From Pegoplata infirma (taxonomy: Eukaryota > Arthropoda > Insecta > Diptera > Anthomyiidae): a stretch of DNA of 64,000 nt. The notes under the pieces were generated by a model. That model had not been told where the DNA came from and ran no database searches. It saw nothing but the letters and a program-made list of their open reading frames with translations. The stretch covers positions 320,619,038 through 320,683,037 of the forward strand of contig OY992536.1 of assembly GCA_963921195.1 (NCBI GenBank). The letters run 5' to 3'. Shown here one piece after another: positions 33,541 to 45,689 of the stretch; positions within the stretch are counted from its first letter, which is position 1; each line of letters begins with the position of its first letter. The translations under genes were made by a program, and so were the position numbers.

Positions 33541-35700
33541 GATTTACTCCACCATTTACAGATGTAATTCGTTAAAGATCAATTGTAATTCGAAGATTCC
33601 ATTTGTAGGTCGAAGATTCTACTTGTAATTTGAATACTCCATTTGTAATTCGAAGATTCTAATTGTAATTCGAAGATTCTAATTGTAATTCGTAAAAGAT
33701 CAATTGTAATTCGTAAAATATCAATTGACATTTGTAACATATCAATTGAAATTAGTGAAATATCAATTGCAATTCGAAAAATATCAATTGTAATTCGTAA
33801 AGGATCAATTATAATTCATAAAAGATTAATTGTAATCAGTAAAAGATCAATTGTAATTCAAAGATTCCAATTGTAATTCGAAAACGAACGAGTAAATCAA
33901 CAAAAACAAAAAAATGTTTTTAAAGGCGTTCACAACATTTTTTTGATCTACTCTACAATAACATTAACATTAACATTAACATTAACATTAACATTAACAT
34001 TAACATTAACATTAACATTAACATTAACATTAACATTAACATTAACATTAACATTAACATTAACATTAACATTAACATTAACATTAACATTAACATTAAC
34101 ATTAACATTAACATTAACATTAACATTAACATTAACATTAACATTAACATTAACATTAACATTAACATTAACATTAACATTAACATTAACATTAACATTA
34201 ACATTAACATTAACATTAACATTAACATTAACATTAACATTAACATTAACATTAACATTAACATTAACATTAACATTAACATTAACATTAACATTAACAT
34301 TAACATTAACATTAACATTAACATTAACATTAACATTAACATTAACATTAACATTAACATTAACATTAACATTAACATTAACATTAACATTAACATTAAC
34401 ATTAACATTAACATTAACATTAACATTAACATTAACATTAACATTAACATTAACATTAATATTAACATTAACATTAACATTAACATTAACATTAACATTA
34501 ACATTAACATTAACATTAACATTAACATTAACATTAACATTAACATTAACATTAACATTAATATTAACATTAACATTAACATTAACATTAACATTAACAT
34601 TAACATTAACATTAACATTAACATTAACATTAACATTAACATTAACATTAACATTAACATTAACATTAATATTAACATTAACATTAACATTAACATTAAC
34701 ATTAACATTAACATTAACATTAACATTAACATTAACATTAACATTAACATTAACATTAACATTAACATTAACATTAACATTAACATTAACATTAACATTA
34801 ACATTAACATTAACATTAACATTAACATTAACATTAACATTAACATTAACATTAACATTAACATTAACATTAACATTAACATTAACATTAACATTAACAT
34901 TAACATTAACATTAACATTAACATTAACATTAACATTAACATTAACATTAACATTAACATTAACATTAACATTAACATTAACATTAACATTAACATTAAC
35001 ATTAACATTAACATTAACATTAACATTAACATTAACATTAACATTAACATTAACATTAACATTAACATTAACATTAACATTAACATTAACATTAACATTA
35101 ACATTAACATTAACATTAACATTAACATTAACATTAACATTAACATTAACATTAACATTAACATTAACATTAACATTAACATTAACATTAACATTAACAT
35201 TAACATTAACATTAACATTAACATTAACATTAACATTAACATTAACATTAACATTAACATTAACATTAACATTAACATTAACATTAACATTAACATTAAC
35301 ATTAACATTAACATTAACATTAACATTAACATTAACATTAACATTAACATTAACATTAACATTAACATTAACATTAACATTAACATTAACATTAACATTA
35401 ACATTAACATTAACATTAATATTAACATTAACATTAACATTAACATTAATTACAATTGATCTTTTACGAATTACAATTGATCTTTTACGAATAATAATTG
35501 ATATTTTTCGATTTACAATTGATCTATTACGAATTACAATTTATCTTTTTCGAATTACAATTGATATTTCACGAATTACAATTGATCTTTTTCCAATTAC
35601 AATTGATCTTTTCCAATTACAATTGATCTTTTACGAATTACAAGTAGAATCTTCGAATTACAATTGATATTTTACGAATTACATCTGTAAATGGTGTAGA
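33541..35700. mobile_element. Foldback-like element: inverted minisatellite arms around a satellite core
   Basis: The outer edges CACCATTTACAGATGTAATT and AATTACATCTGTAAATGGTG are inverted. The left arm (33560-33895) is a tandem of about 22-bp units AAAAGATCAATTGTAATTCG. The right arm (35450-35690) is the same unit inverted. The core is the (ACATTA)n array. A right-arm-only copy lies at 60534-60665. No coding capacity: the frames through the core encode only Thr-Leu or Met-Leu repeats. Confidence 0.75.
33959..35449. repeat. (ACATTA)n hexanucleotide satellite, about 1.49 kb
   Basis: About 248 head-to-tail copies of ACATTA. I count only a few single-base changes, all C to T, at about 34460, 34562, 34670 and 35420, plus one in the final unit. 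There is no frameshift or interruption. The two long frames (574 and 497 residues) are simple translations of the repeat. It is not the TTAGG insect telomere repeat. Confidence 0.97.
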
Positions 35701-35729
35701 ATGGCCAGGGCTGCCACTAAATTACGGGA

Positions 35730-36285
35730 TGCATATTTGTTGAGATGTGATTTCCATGCAAACGCATGTTTTTGTCAGTAGTATAAAAACGATATCGACC
35801 AATTATCTTTCCGAATCAAGAAATTTGCGTTAAAATGGCATCGATTTCTTTTTGCATATTTTTGAATATTTTGGTGAAAATGCATATTTTGGTTTTAAAT
35901 GCATATTTTGTGCATATTTCCAGCTTTAAAGTGTATATTTTTGTATATTTTGATTATTTTTGCATATATTGAAATTTATTTGTTTCAAACATTTTTTAAA
36001 ATTTATTTTGAAAATAGGAAAAAAAAATAATTTTTATTTTTTTTTATAGATTGCCATAATTTTAAAAAATCTTGCGTACATAAAGTTTTAAATGTTACTA
36101 TGTGAGCCTGGCGTTATTTTTTTTTGCTTTTTAAGAAGTTTTTCGTATGAAAACAAGACTTTTATTGCACACATTTTATTTTTTAGTGCATATTTTTAGG
36201 GTTTCTAGTGCATATTTTGATTTTTTTAGCGCATATTTTAAGCGCATATTTGCGATTTTTTAGTTCACGAAAATCTTATCCCTAC
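35730..36285 (+). mobile_element. hAT-like MITE with TATGCA-rich body, copy 2
   Basis: It begins TTGAGATGTGATTTCCATGC and ends ACGAAAATCTTATCCCTA, with the inverted TAGGGAT-type terminus. It is rich in GCATATTTT words. It is the reverse-orientation partner of 850-1420. The sequence either side is contiguous at 60690-60715, which shows it is an insertion. Confidence 0.75.
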
Positions 36286-36363
36286 TTATTTTTAATGACA
36301 AAATTGGCTGAAGTTGTACAGCAAAAACTATTGCACCGATTTTGATAATTTTGTTTTTGATTA

Positions 36364-37303
36364 CACACAGAAGACAAATTTGCTAATTTCCAACTAAAAT
36401 TAAGTTGTTGCAACAAAAATTCGGTTGATGCATTTGTATTAAGGTTGTAACAACTGAATATCGGTAGCTACAACTGATTTTTGTTGATACAGCTGTTTTT
36501 AATTAAAACTAAACTAAACAAGTAAGAGTGTTAAATTCGGCTGTGCCAAATCTTGTATACCCTCCAACACGTTAAAAAAAAATCACAGGGGCGTCTTTTT
36601 TTTGGTGGGGGGGGGGGGGGGGTCGTTGAAGTTGGTGGGGGACACCTGTACCCCCGCTATATATGTTTACAAATTATTTGTTTATGATAATTTACGCTTA
36701 AATAATAACTTTTTATCGTTATTTTTAATGAACTTCTATAACCACGACCCCAAAGGGGGGGCGGCCTGAAAAAAATCGAATTTTCTAACCCCCTTGGTCC
36801 AAGCGCAGGTCTATGAACATAATATGGCATACAAATGTTACATTTGTTGAGCAAAAATTAAAAAAAAATCGTAAAAATATCGTATTTTTTAGGGGTCGTT
36901 TTAGTTCTTCAACGGGGAACTTTTTTTCCCCTGGTCCGATTTTGCCCATCTTCGAACTTAACCTTACCAGTAACATAAGAAATATTCTGGCCCAATTTCA
37001 GGCGTCTAGCTCTTTTGGTTTGGACTGCATCGTTATTTCTACAGACGGACGGACGGACGGACGGACGGACGGACATCGCTAGAATGTCTTAGATTCTATC
37101 ATGGATCAATATTATATATACTTTGTGGGGTCCCCGACCGATATTTCGATGTGTTACACACGGAATGACAAAGTGAGTATACCCCCATACTGTGGTTGGA
37201 GGGTATAAAAATTTGTTTGCCACAGCGAAATGCGGTAGCAGCAACTGTATTTTGAGTTGATACAACTGAAAAATTCAGTTGGAAATTTATTTTTCTGTGT
37301 GTG
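36364..37303 (+). mobile_element. CACAGAA MITE split by a DINE
   Basis: The left part 36364-36515 (ACACACAGAAGACAAATTTG, CTAATTTCCAACT) and the right part 37210-37303 (AGTTGGAAATTTATTTTTCT, GTGTGT) together match the uninterrupted 247-bp copy at 38981-39227. The body has GTTGTAACAACTGAATATCG words. Confidence 0.9.
36516..37209 (+). mobile_element. DINE-1-like (Helentron-type) element, type B
   Basis: 5' end AACAAGTAAGAGTGTTAAAT, then a perfect stem of the ATTCGGCTGTGCC type and TATACCCTCCAAC. The (GGAC)n core is at 37041-37074. The 3' end is ATACTGTGGTTGGAGGGTAT. The empty site is seen in the MITE copy at 38981-39227. A 16-base G-run lies at 36607-36622. No Rep or helicase frame: this is non-autonomous. 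Confidence 0.85.
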
Positions 37304-37357
37304 GTAGATAATTAAATTCTCTAGTATTTATCGTGGCAATTTTTTGAAAAATATTGC

Positions 37358-37605
37358 TCACAGAAAAATAAATTGCCAACTGAATTTTTCAGTTGAAGCA
37401 ACTCCAAATTTGGTTGTTGCTACTTAAATATGCTGTGACTAACATATTTTATGATTGTTTCAACTAATAGTTAGTTATATCAACAATATTCAGTTGTGAC
37501 TACCAATATTCAATTGCGACAACCTATATGTGAGTGATTCAACCTAATTGTAGTTACCTCAACTGACTTTCAGTTGGAAATTGGCAAATTTGTTTTCTGT
37601 GTGTG
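37358..37605 (-). mobile_element. CACAGAA MITE, copy 3
   Basis: CTCACAGAAAAATAAATTGC at the left and AATTTGTTTTCTGTGTGTGG at the right. The interior is full of CAACT/AGTTG words. It is diverged from and inverted relative to the other two copies. Confidence 0.8.
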
Positions 37606-38890
37606 GGGTTTTTCGAAATTATGCTAATGTTAACTTAAAAAATGCAAAATTTTATTTGTCTTCTTTAATTAAAAAAATAATTAGGCCAAAATGTCAAAAA
37701 AAAAATTCTTAAACATGACGGAAGTTTTTAACTGGTTTAATATTTAAAAATACTTTTTTGAAATTAAAAAAAAAAAAAAAACATTTTCCAGACATAAAAT
37801 CAATCCCCTAAAGATTTAATTTACTAATTACAGAGTTTTGTATTTCTCATTGTATTGCTTTATTTATATTATCCTCCTGCTGATTTCCCATTATCAACTC
37901 ATTAATCACATTTGCAAAAAAAAAAAAATAAATAGAATTCAGTATTTAAAGCCTTTAATCAGTCCAATTATAGTTAAATGATAAATGTTTTGTTTATGTT
38001 CCGTTAGATGTCATTGAAATTTTGAAATTTTATAATAAATCCTTAAAAAAAACAAAAGTACTTACAGCTCTTTCTAAGCATTTACATGTTAAAAAGTAAT
38101 TTTTCAAATTGAAAATCTACTCTTTTGTCGCACTTGAGAGGAAGATAAATAAAATGCAAACAAATCATTTTGTTGTATACTAAATAAAATAATTTTAACA
38201 AACAAAATATCTTTAAAAACAGCATGATTACATTTTTATACCAACTGAAAAACTTAACGTTTTTCAGTCAAACAATAAGATAAAAAGCCTTTAAGAAGGG
38301 GAAAAAACAGCTCCTGCTGTTATGGTAATAATTCACAAAAATTCATGCAACAAAAAATAAACGGCAACAAAAAAAAATTTTTTTGAATGGCAAATAGTAG
38401 TTACTCAGTTAGTGGCAGCAATTAATTGTTGTCAAGAATTTTTCTTCTTTTTTTTTTTTCATTTTCTCTTACAAAGAATGTCATCTTGGCAAAATCCAGG
38501 GATTCTCTAGGCAAATAGGCTATAATAATTCACAACACAACAAAACAAAATAAACAAAACAACAAAAAAATCAACAACAAAATATGAAAAAGTTTTGAGC
38601 CTACATTTACCATCAAAATAACAACAATTTTTAACATCTCTTCAGTCATAATCATTACGAAACGACAATAATAAAAGTGAAGTGCCTCAAGGAAATTTTA
38701 AATTTCCTTCAAGCATAACGTATGACATCCGTTAACAATTTACACTGAGAAAAACTCAAAATATGACATTAATTTTGATAAGTTAAATGAATTAAATAAA
38801 GAAATGTATTTTTCTTTGGTATTGTCACAACATTTGATATAATTTTATAAGATAATTGTGACAGAAATTACACTGTGTAACATGATTTTA
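37606..38890. other. Single-copy-looking AT-rich DNA
   Basis: No gene or repeat partner over about 1.3 kb. This is one of the longest stretches that may be original backbone. Confidence 0.4.
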
Positions 38891-38899
38891 GTATACCCG

Positions 38900-38975
38900 T
38901 GGTATCACAACGGACCTCAGAGTATACGTGAACAGACGTAAAACGTCAGCAGTCATTTACAACCTAACCTAAAAT
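38900..38975 (+). mobile_element. Fragment of the non-LTR element seen at 20.4 kb
   Basis: GGACCTCAGAG, AAAACGTCAGCAG and AACCTAACCTAA match the end of 20383-20528 in the same order, with internal deletions. Confidence 0.55.
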
Positions 38976-38980
38976 TTACA

Positions 38981-39227
38981 ACACACAGAAAACAAATTTG
39001 CTAATTTCCAACTGAAATACAGTTGTTGAAACAAAAATTAGGTTGATGAATTTGTATTAAGGTTGTTACAACCAAATATCGGTAGTTACAACTGAATTTT
39101 GTTAATACAACTGTCTTTTAATTGAAACAACTAAAAAATTCGTCTGCCACAGTGAAATTTAGTAGCAGCAACCGTATTTTGAGTTGATACAACTGGAAAA
39201 TTCAGTTGGAAATTTATTTTCTCTGTG
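38981..39227 (+). mobile_element. CACAGAA MITE, uninterrupted copy
   Basis: ACACACAGAAAACAAATTTG at the left mirrors AATTTATTTTCTCTGTG at the right, with AATTTCCAACTG / CAGTTGGAAATT just inside. It serves as the empty-site reference for the DINE at 36516-37209. Confidence 0.88.
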
Positions 39228-39361
39228 AACCTATACCATTAATACCCCAAAACCCCTAAAGGGTTTTAAGAACTTAACTCAAGTTATTTTTTATGGCCCA
39301 CTGAATTTTATTTTTTTTCAAAATCAAAATAAATGTAATAAATCCAATTCTGAACTAAATA

Positions 39362-40148
39362 ATGTTTGTAGTTTATTTAAAAAGTATTACGTTTTGTCGT
39401 TTTTAAAAGAAAAAACATTTATTCAATGTTCAGTTTTATTAAATGACTATTTTTTGTTCTTTAATTCAAAAATAACAACATAAAAAATAAAGACTTTCAT
39501 TAGCATTCAATTTTTAAAGTAAGTTATTTTTGTTCTGTAAGTAAAAATAAGTGAGTCTTCTTCAATTTTTAGTGATTTGTGTACGTTATTTTTTTTAAAT
39601 TGTTTGCATTTTTTTAAACAGAAGTCATTAGTTTTTATCTACTTGTGTTAGTTATTTTTTTGCAGACAAAAAATTCAAAAAATATTTATAGAAATATAAA
39701 AACATGTTTGTATCAAGTGACTTTGGGACAATGTGTAGAGTGTCTGACCAGAATGTGGTTGATTGCGGATCGATTCCCCAAAATTTTATTAAACATTTTT
39801 TAAAATATAATTTAATATAAAAATTGTAAAAATAACCTACGAAATCATTAATTTTTAATGTTTTTGCGTGTATTTATTTTTGAATTTGTAATTAGAAATA
39901 AAACACTAATCATAAATTTTTCGTGTTTTCGTAAGTTAATTTTTTTGAATTTGTTGGTAAAAACAATGAAAGTGACGTTATTTTTAAATGTTCAATGTTT
40001 TTTATTTTAAAAAATTTTATTAACCGTAAAAAATAAATGTTGATGTTTGTTAAAACAAATGAATAATTACTAGGAGGGTTTTTAATTGTTTTATCACTTG
40101 TTTTAAAAGTGTTTTTCATTTAGTTTTGCCTACAAAATATTTTGAGTG
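39362..40148 (+). mobile_element. CACTC/tRNA family element, 5' end lost
   Basis: It starts inside the 5' region (TGTTTGTAGTTTATTTAAAA) and ends ATATTTTGAGTG before TA. The tRNA-like segment is at 39719-39785, with the B-box shortened to GCGGATCGATTCC. Confidence 0.85.
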
Positions 40149-40149
40149 T

Positions 40150-40460
40150 ACCTCCTATTTGACGAAATTTTCAAGTAAAACAAAAAGCTTGTAAAATTAA
40201 ATCAAAAAAATTCATGATTTTTACTAATAAAATTGAAAATTTTCTCGTGACTTAACTAGATTTTGTGCTACCTTCTATTTTACGAGAATTTCTAGTAAAA
40301 ATTACGACGTTTTTTGTAATTTAACAAGTATTTTACCAATAAAATTGTAAATTTACAATTGTAAAATTATATTGTAAAATTATAAAGAAAAATGTTAATT
40401 TTGATCGAACACTTTTTGTTAAAAAACAAGAAAAACTATAAAATATTGGTAAAATGGGAT
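40150..40460 (+). repeat. Dispersed repeat, partner at 8210-8650
   Basis: Same words and order as the partner (AAGCTTGTAAAATTA ... AATATTGGTAAAATGGGATTA). It begins directly after the CACTC element ending at 40148. Confidence 0.6.
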
Positions 40461-41214
40461 TACGGGAATTTTTCTACACCGTTTCCAACAGTATTTTGCA
40501 TTTTCCCTGAAATTTACATTTTTTTAAAATTGTCCAAATTTATTTTAAATTTGTCCATATATATTTTAAAATTGTCCAAAAGTAGTTTAAAATTTTCCAA
40601 ATGTGTTTTCAAAGTGTCCAATTCTATTTTAAAATTTACCAAGTGTATTTTCAAAATTGTCTAAATGTATTTTTAAAATTGTCGACAATTTTAAAATACA
40701 TTTCGCTACCTCAAAATACGAATGTCGTATGTACACTCAAAATAATTCTACAGTAAAAAAATTAGTAAGTGCGTTGGTAACCCAAATCTACTAATAAGTT
40801 ACCAATTACCAGTATTACAGTAGTTTTTTTAATATCTTCAAAGTGCTAAAATTAGTATTTCTTACTATTTATGAGTAATTTTTGTTGGTAGTTGGTTTTA
40901 CTAATTTTTTTACTATTTTTAGTTCATAAAAGTACTAATATACAGTAATTTATTAGGTTTTTAATTTATTTTTGTTAGTAATAATTCCGTAAGGGGCGCT
41001 TGTTTACAAGCAGAGCTACCAACTGTTTTTGCTGCAAAATCGTTAAATTTTAATTCAGTGTTGCCATTATGTTACATTTCGGGTATTTGCTGGTGCTTTT
41101 TTGTTTTTGCCGTTTTTTTAAATACGCGTTTTTAAAGATAAGGTATTTACGGTGTTTTTTCCATTTTTTTTTTTTTAATTTGTGATTTTTATATTATCAA
41201 TAGATTTTGCTGAA

Positions 41215-41925
41215 ATTTGAAAGTTAAGCCCAAGACCTAATGAAATTGAGAAAATTTGATCCTTGTTTGGACCTTGACCTCATACAAACAACCCCTTTAA
41301 ATTTGAATTAAGTGACTCTAACAATTGATTTAAATTGTGCCGACGAGGAACTTTCGGTTGTGGCGACTCGCCCCATTTGCTTGCCGACGGCGGCGTTTGC
41401 TCTCAATCGTCGGCTAATTTAAATTTTTGGTTATGGAGTTGTATTTTTGTAATGACGCAATCAAAATATGTATTTTTGATAGAGTTAAATAAAGAAAATT
41501 GGGGTTTATTTTCGTAAAAATTTCAATACAATTTATTGTTTTTACAAAACCAATTTACACAGAATTTTGAACAACGCTATGTGTTGTGATCGAATGTGAT
41601 TTCATCTTAGGTGTGAATTAGGTATAAGTTCATGTAGTGTGAACGTGGCCTTACTCTATACAGGATTAATGATTTTTTGGGATAAGACTCAAAATAATGC
41701 ATGAACCTTCGTAATGCATGAAAAATTAAAAAAAAAAAAATTAAGGCCTATGGTAAGCGGTAGGGAACAACTAGTACATATTTTTCCATTTTTTGTGGCT
41801 ATGCATTACATGGTAATGCATACCGTTACTCCCAGTAGATTTAGTCGCCGATATTCAGTTAAAAGAAGCATATTTCTTAAGATCTTAAAAAAAAATATCC
41901 AATCGGTCCATGTTTGGACTTTCCT
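41215..41925 (-). mobile_element. DINE-1-like type C remnant
   Basis: TTAAGCCCAAGACCTAATGA at the left and GCCGATATTCAGTTAAAAGA ... CGGTCCATGTTTGGACTT at the right align in order with the interior of 45784-46633. Between them is a CG-rich patch at 41338-41430 (GGCGACTCGCCCC, GACGGCGGCG) of unknown origin. Confidence 0.55.
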
Positions 41926-42162
41926 ACTTGTATTTGTATAAAAACTTTTTGGTACATATTTTCTAAATTTTTTTACAACTACGTATTTTTTTTAGTTTTT
42001 TTTGCGTTTTATCCTTTTTACCTTAAAAAGCACATTTTTCTTTTTTTTTTACTTTTCTCTTTTTTCTTGGCGCAGATTTTTGTTTGGTAAATTTTTACCC
42101 TTTTCCTACGATTTTTGCGCTTTTTTTTCATATTGATAATGGCAACACTGTTTTTAATAGCG

Positions 42163-42400
42163 ACCAAATGCTCCTTCACAATTCAGCAGCAAGCAGCAGA
42201 CAGCAAAAATTAAGAGTACACTATTTAACTATAATTTCACTAAAATGCCATATTTTTTATTTCTTAACATTGCAAAATCACACATCAAGTTGCAAATACA
42301 ATAAGTACAGCTTTTATAAATTTATAATTTATAATTAAACAGGTACTTTATGTTTTTTGCCGTCTGCTGCTTGCTGCTGCAGTGTGTGCGAACACTACGT
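42163..42400. mobile_element. CAGCAGCAAGCAGC inverted-repeat element
   Basis: CAGCAGCAAGCAGCAGACAG at 42184-42205 mirrors GTCTGCTGCTTGCTGCTG at 42362-42380. The same dyad forms the 124-bp hAT-type MITE at 26224-26347. The outermost bases and target duplication are not preserved. Confidence 0.65.
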
Positions 42401-43253
42401 TTGCCTGCATTAACTGCAGTGCTACCAACTATTTTTTCTGTTTGTTTAGTGCGAAAAAGAATTAGAAAAAGTAACAACGCGATACCCAGTCACGGAGTGT
42501 TTGTAAAAAAATATGTGTTAAGTTTATTTAATTAAATTGTGTTAAAGTAATTAAATATAAATGTTCTTTATTTATTTAAATATGTACATTAAATAAAATG
42601 CATTTAATAATAAAACTACATCATTTTTTTTGTTAAATAGTTTTTTATTTCAATGGTTGTGTAAGAAAAAAATTCAAGCTGAAGAAGAATATTATGGATA
42701 TACACACGTATACAAAAAAAAATGTATGTATAAAAAAAGCACCCTCTGTAGTAAAATGTTTGTACATACATTTGAACATGTATTGAGAAAACATTATTTC
42801 TTTTTTATATTTTTAGCAATCGTTTACGTGGTACAATCAACGCTACATTTTTTTAAACAGCTTAAGAAGACATGTAATTAAGTATATCTTATAACCGAAG
42901 TGAAATAAAAAATCATTTATATATAATTTTTTCTGATTTTTATTTACTAAAATTGATATAAGTAGTAGTTTTATTAACTAAAATTAGCAATTTTATTTAC
43001 TAAAATTAGTATTTTTTTTTACTAAATAGGGCAAAAATTTGAAATATTTATGATTTTTTTAGTAATTATATTTACTAAATTTGTAGTAAATTGCAGTAAT
43101 ATTTACTGTTTTTTTAGTATTTTTCATGTACTACATATTAGTAACAAATTTTAGTATTGATTACCAATTCCTGCACTAGGTCCTTTTGGACTAAAACATT
43201 AGTACTCGTAGCTAAATTTTTAGTATTGAATACCCACGTTTTTTTTTTGAGTG

Positions 43254-44825
43254 TAGCAAAACTTAACTTTTCAGGAGACTGTTTTTAATGTTTAACATCA
43301 AATACCTTCAAAACGGTCATATGAATTCTCTCCAGTTTTGGACTGAATATAGTTAAAGCACAGACTAATACAGACTCGACATAAGTGACAGGTGTCAAAA
43401 AAGTAGTTCTGAACCATATGGTTAATATTTTCAAATTATTCTACGAATTAGGTTAGAAAGAGAAAACTGATATAACGCGCCATAAGAAAAATAGATGCCA
43501 GATCGGTTTTTGTTGTTTCACTCACTCCTAAGTCGTAGAAAGTGTTGCCATGTTAGCGTAAAACGGACTAAAAACCGCTCTGTTTTATCCTAAAATCGCT
43601 TAGTTTTTCCCCATTTTTTCTAATAAAACTCTACTGTCGAGTTTGTTTATAGTCTGTGGTTAAAGTATTAAATTTTCATATCCCTAAGCCAAATTTACTG
43701 TAGTTATAATTACACAGACGTTATTAGCGTTTTAGCTTCAGAATACATTTGTCGTATGTTACATTTTTTAAACAAAAAGTTAGTTTCTTTGAACATACGA
43801 CAAAAAGTATACTGGAAATATATAATTTAATAAGGAAAAATGGAAAAATTTTGTATTTAACTCTTAAAGAAACCATTAAAAAACATAATTAAGTAACGGA
43901 AATTATTACAACAAAAAACTCTCTTTTGAACGAATAATAAAATTAATAACAAAAATTTCAATTTTTTTTAACAATATATATGATATATGATTCACTTTGT
44001 TCTACGTATTTAGCAGGGAAATAATCCAACCTTTATGAACCGATTTGCCTGAAACTTAGGATATATATAAAAGAAACAGTTCTAGGTTGGAGTATCTCGG
44101 CTTATCGGTCATGTCGGGGACTTTGTGGTTCAAAAGAAGGAAAAAATGGCGAAAAAATATTTTCTTGGATTTTTGAGTAATTTTTTCTTAAGAAACAATG
44201 TGCGGTTTTTAATACCTATCTAATGGTGGTATAACCTTGTCCAAATTCGTCTTCGTTAAATACTTTTTTTCACAAAATATGTAAATTTTGGGAGTATTTA
44301 TGTGAAGACATATACCTACAATATCCATATGAATATGAAATAATCTTTATTAAATTGAAGTCTACACGTATTTTTTCCCCTATACGATAGTTATGTTAAT
44401 TCGGAAGCTACCGGAATTTTTTTGAAGGTTCACATTGTTTCATAAGGTGGCAACAAATTTTTTAAACACGATAATCCAAGACACCCCAACCATAAAATCG
44501 TCTCTTTTATATATATTTTAAGATTCAGTCTAATCTATTCATAAATATTGGAGTACTTCCCGTTTTAGTATGAAAATGTATGACATACAACAAAATTCAT
44601 TTTCAATTAAAAATAATAACTTCGCATACAAAAAATGTCGTATGTCCATTATTTGTGCACATACGACAAAATATATACTCAAAACTATAAAATTTTGTGA
44701 CATACGACAAAATGCATTCTGAATATTTCAGAAACTATAAGGTTTATAAAGGAACTGATAACACCATTAGAAAGAGCGTGCGAAATTTATTATGAATGTA
44801 CCATAATCCCAAAACCGAAAAAAAT
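43254..44825. other. Interior of the 40.5-45.3 kb structure
   Basis: No frame of note. It contains most of the ACATACGAC / GTCGTATGT motif copies and a patch with CCGGAATTTTTTTGAAGGTT. Function unknown. Confidence 0.45.
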
Positions 44826-45322
44826 TACATACGACATTCGTATTTTGAGGTAGCGATTTGGAAAGTTTTGAAAATACAATTGGACAATTTTAAAATACAT
44901 TTGGACAATTTTTAAATACATTTGGACAATTTTAAAATATATTGAACAATTTTAAAATACATTTGGACAATTTTAAAATATATTTGGACAATTTTAAAAT
45001 ACATTTGGACAATTTTATAATACAATGAACAATTTTAAAATTAATTTATTTTAAAATATTTTTGGACAATTTAAACATACATTTGGACAATATTAAAATA
45101 CATTTGGAAAATTTAAAGATACATTTGGAAAATTTTGAACTACATTTGGACAATTTAAAATACTTTAGGGCATTTAAAATACATTTGGAAAATTTTGAAC
45201 TACATTTGGACAATTTTAAAATACTTTTGGACATTTTTTAAAATATATTTGGATAATTTTAAATACATTTGGACAATTTTAAAATACAATTGGTCAATTT
45301 TAAAATAGATTTGGACAATTAG

Positions 45323-45634
45323 ATCCACAATGTAAACAAAATTATTTGTAAAAAAAAGAATCTTTGGAAAAAAAATTCCGCGGAAAAAAATTTTTTGCCA
45401 GAAAAAAAAAATCCACTTCAAATACCAATTGGTGTCCAATTGTGTTTACTATTAACTTCTATTATTGATTAAAGAATCATCCAGCAAAAAACAAAGGGAC
45501 AAAAAGGGGATGAAAAGAAAAAGTTGGTACTTTTTTATTAAAACCTCAGAATCTCAAACTTTGATATGAAGGATCGCCCAGCAGAATTAACAGACAAGAG
45601 AAGAGCATATTTTAAATTTTACAGTTTTAAGAGT
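45323..45634. repeat. Diverged copy of the 58-60 kb array unit
   Basis: GGTACTTTTTTATTAAAACC, TCAGAATCTCAAACTTTGA and CAGCAGAATTAACAGA (45528-45600) align with 59550-59650 in the same order. Confidence 0.55.
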
Positions 45635-45689
45635 AACAAGTGAGAGTGTTAAATTCGGATGTGCCGAATCTTTTATACCCTTTAAAAGG

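Larger units (their letters stand above)
40734..43253 (+). mobile_element. CACTC-ended element (AGTA-rich type), long composite
   Basis: The ends CACTCAAAATAATTCTACAG and CCCACGTTTTTTTTTTGAGTG-type match the 229-bp element at 1429-1657, each next to TA. The extra 2.3 kb holds a DINE type C remnant (41215-41925) and a CAGCAGC element (42163-42400). The short frames inside show no recognised domain. Confidence 0.7.
40490..45322. mobile_element. Foldback-like structure bounded by inverted 21-bp minisatellites
   Basis: The left edge (40520-40700) is a tandem of TATTTTAAAATTGTCCAAAT. The right edge (44860-45322) is its inverse, ATTTTAAAATACATTTGGAC, about 20 units. Just inside is a perfect 30-bp inverted repeat (40704-40733 and 44826-44855), which includes CTACCTCAAAATACGAATG. 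The motif ACATACGAC / GTCGTATGT recurs at 40722, 43750, 43793, 44640, 44673, 44703 and 44829. No transposase is seen. The CACTC element 40734-43253 inserted at the TA beside the left 30-bp repeat. Confidence 0.75.

Noticed and set aside
33959..35449. Telomeric or subtelomeric repeat
   Set aside because: The unit ACATTA is not TTAGG or a variant of it, and the array is internal with unrelated DNA on both sides.
33943..35667. 574- and 497-residue open frames
   Set aside because: They translate the (ACATTA)n satellite into Thr-Leu or Met-Leu repeats. A 6-bp repeat without stops is open by construction, so no gene is implied.
41335..41517. Cysteine-containing 60-residue frame in a CG-rich patch
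   Set aside because: It lies between two parts of a DINE type C remnant and shows no conserved motif. More likely an old insertion.
40490..45322. CRISPR-like array from regularly repeated 21-bp units
   Set aside because: The units are contiguous and diverged without unique spacers, and the DNA is clearly animal. It is a minisatellite.
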